Below the pieces are notes generated by a model. That model saw only the letters and a program-made list of their open reading frames with translations, had not been told where the DNA came from and made no database searches. From contig CANQMC010000078.1 in NCBI GenBank assembly GCA_947624855.1, positions 1 through 5,795 of the forward strand: 5,795 bases of DNA, read 5' to 3'. This DNA is from an uncultured Bacilli bacterium (lineage in GTDB: Bacteria; Bacillota_I; Bacilli_A; RF39; UBA660). Both the position numbers and the translations under genes were made by a program. Below, piece by piece: positions 5,478 through 5,795 of the stretch (within the stretch, counting starts at the first letter, position 1; each line of letters begins with the position of its first letter).

Positions 5478-5795
5478 TTAATATTTTAAAAATTTTTTTA
5501 AATATGTTGTTAAAACTAAGGAATTATCTAACTTTATTTTATAAAAGGTAGATAATTTTTCTATTGTATCATTATAATTATCAAATAAGTTTATGGTATT
5601 TGATAATTTTATACATTCGTAATTTTTAAGATGCTCTATCAATTTTGGTATTGGTATTTCTTTATTAGTTTTATGTTCAAGTAATCTTAATATATATAAA
5701 GCTATAAAACAAGTTAAAAAATGTGATTCTATATGTTCTTTTGTCCATACGAATACAGGTCGACTTTCAAGTTCTGTTTTGGTTATTTTAAATGT
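5478..5795 (-). CDS. IS1634/IS4-type DDE transposase, C-terminal fragment
   Basis: The last 105 residues of a minus-strand gene are visible; it ends at a TAA (5480-5478) and continues past the right edge. The fragment starts FKITKTELESRPVFVW, then a basic/aromatic stretch HIESHFLTCFIALYILRLLE. This matches the end of the catalytic domain in IS1634-type transposases of Clostridia and Bacilli, where F-(R/K)-x-x-K, RPV and HI-x-(A/S)-HF-L-CF occur in that order. The catalytic Asp residues and the glutamate would lie in the part outside the window. The C-terminal 60 residues are Lys/Asn-rich and less conserved. Within this fragment the frame is open with no internal stop, so this end shows no decay; the rest cannot be judged. 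It faces rpmF convergently across the bidirectional terminator. IS4 in the broad sense is an alternative family name. Confidence 0.8.
   Translation of the reverse strand, partial: TFKITKTELESRPVFVWTKEHIESHFLTCFIALYILRLLEHKTNKEIPIPKLIEHLKNYECIKLSNTINLFDNYNDTIEKLSTFYKIKLDNSLVLTTYLKKFLKY

Larger units (their letters stand above)
5395..5795 (-). mobile_element. Insertion sequence, right-hand part only (IS1634-like); boundary approximate
   Basis: The transposase fragment implies an insertion sequence whose transposase 3' end points toward rpmF. The element end must lie between the rpmF terminator (5369) and the transposase stop (5478). I place it tentatively near 5395-5410, where sequence character changes and the strong hairpin begins. 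The other end is outside the window, so no terminal inverted repeat or target duplication can be matched here. Confidence 0.4.

Noticed and set aside
1..5795. CRISPR array, tRNA or rRNA gene, or tandem repeat
   Set aside because: No regularly spaced direct repeats, no cloverleaf-like or rRNA-like conserved stretch was found on either strand.

Overview
The window is strongly AT-rich. Its coding style (Shine-Dalgarno sites of the GGAGG type, standard TATAAT promoters, A/T-ending codons) and its core genes suggest a low-GC Firmicute, most likely an uncultured Bacilli-type gut or host-associated lineage. Two observations limit the guess. Every tryptophan in every gene here is encoded by TGG, and the stops are only TAA or TAG, so there is no sign of the Mycoplasma UGA=Trp code. 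A partial murC implies a peptidoglycan wall. The species cannot be named from this sequence.

Layout: (1) 1-70, minus strand: the first 23 codons of murC. (2) 71-240: a divergent promoter region. (3) 241-4580, plus strand: a compact four-gene operon with gaps of 1 and 8 bases and one 1-base overlap. It encodes a small two-helix pilin-like membrane protein, a secreted Cys-rich ectodomain fused to the same two-helix module, a 776-residue polytopic TrbL/VirB6-like protein with a long cytoplasmic tail, and a soluble Tyr-rich protein of unknown function. A hairpin terminator follows at about 4586-4617. (4) 4625-5346, plus strand: the core yceD (DUF177)-rpmF (ribosomal protein L32) pair with its own promoter and terminator. 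(5) 5347-5477: intergenic, with a long bidirectional terminator hairpin. (6) 5478-5795, minus strand: the C-terminal part of an IS1634/IS4-type DDE transposase, cut by the window edge.

The four-gene operon is the novel part. Its first three proteins look like the inner-membrane/pilin part of a type IV secretion (conjugation-like) machine. However, no VirB4, VirD4, relaxase or lytic transglycosylase lies in the operon. It has its own promoter and terminator and sits between housekeeping genes (murC and yceD-rpmF) instead of in an obvious integrative element. The first two proteins share a recognisable hairpin module (KA-x-x-S-x-KDD ... IFF-[VI]-P), and the third has a looser version. I infer a T4SS-derived envelope complex: the pilin-like protein and the Cys-rich protein outside or in the membrane, the TrbL-like protein as platform, and the fourth protein as a cytoplasmic partner. 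Any ATPase would have to be encoded elsewhere. The function is not known.
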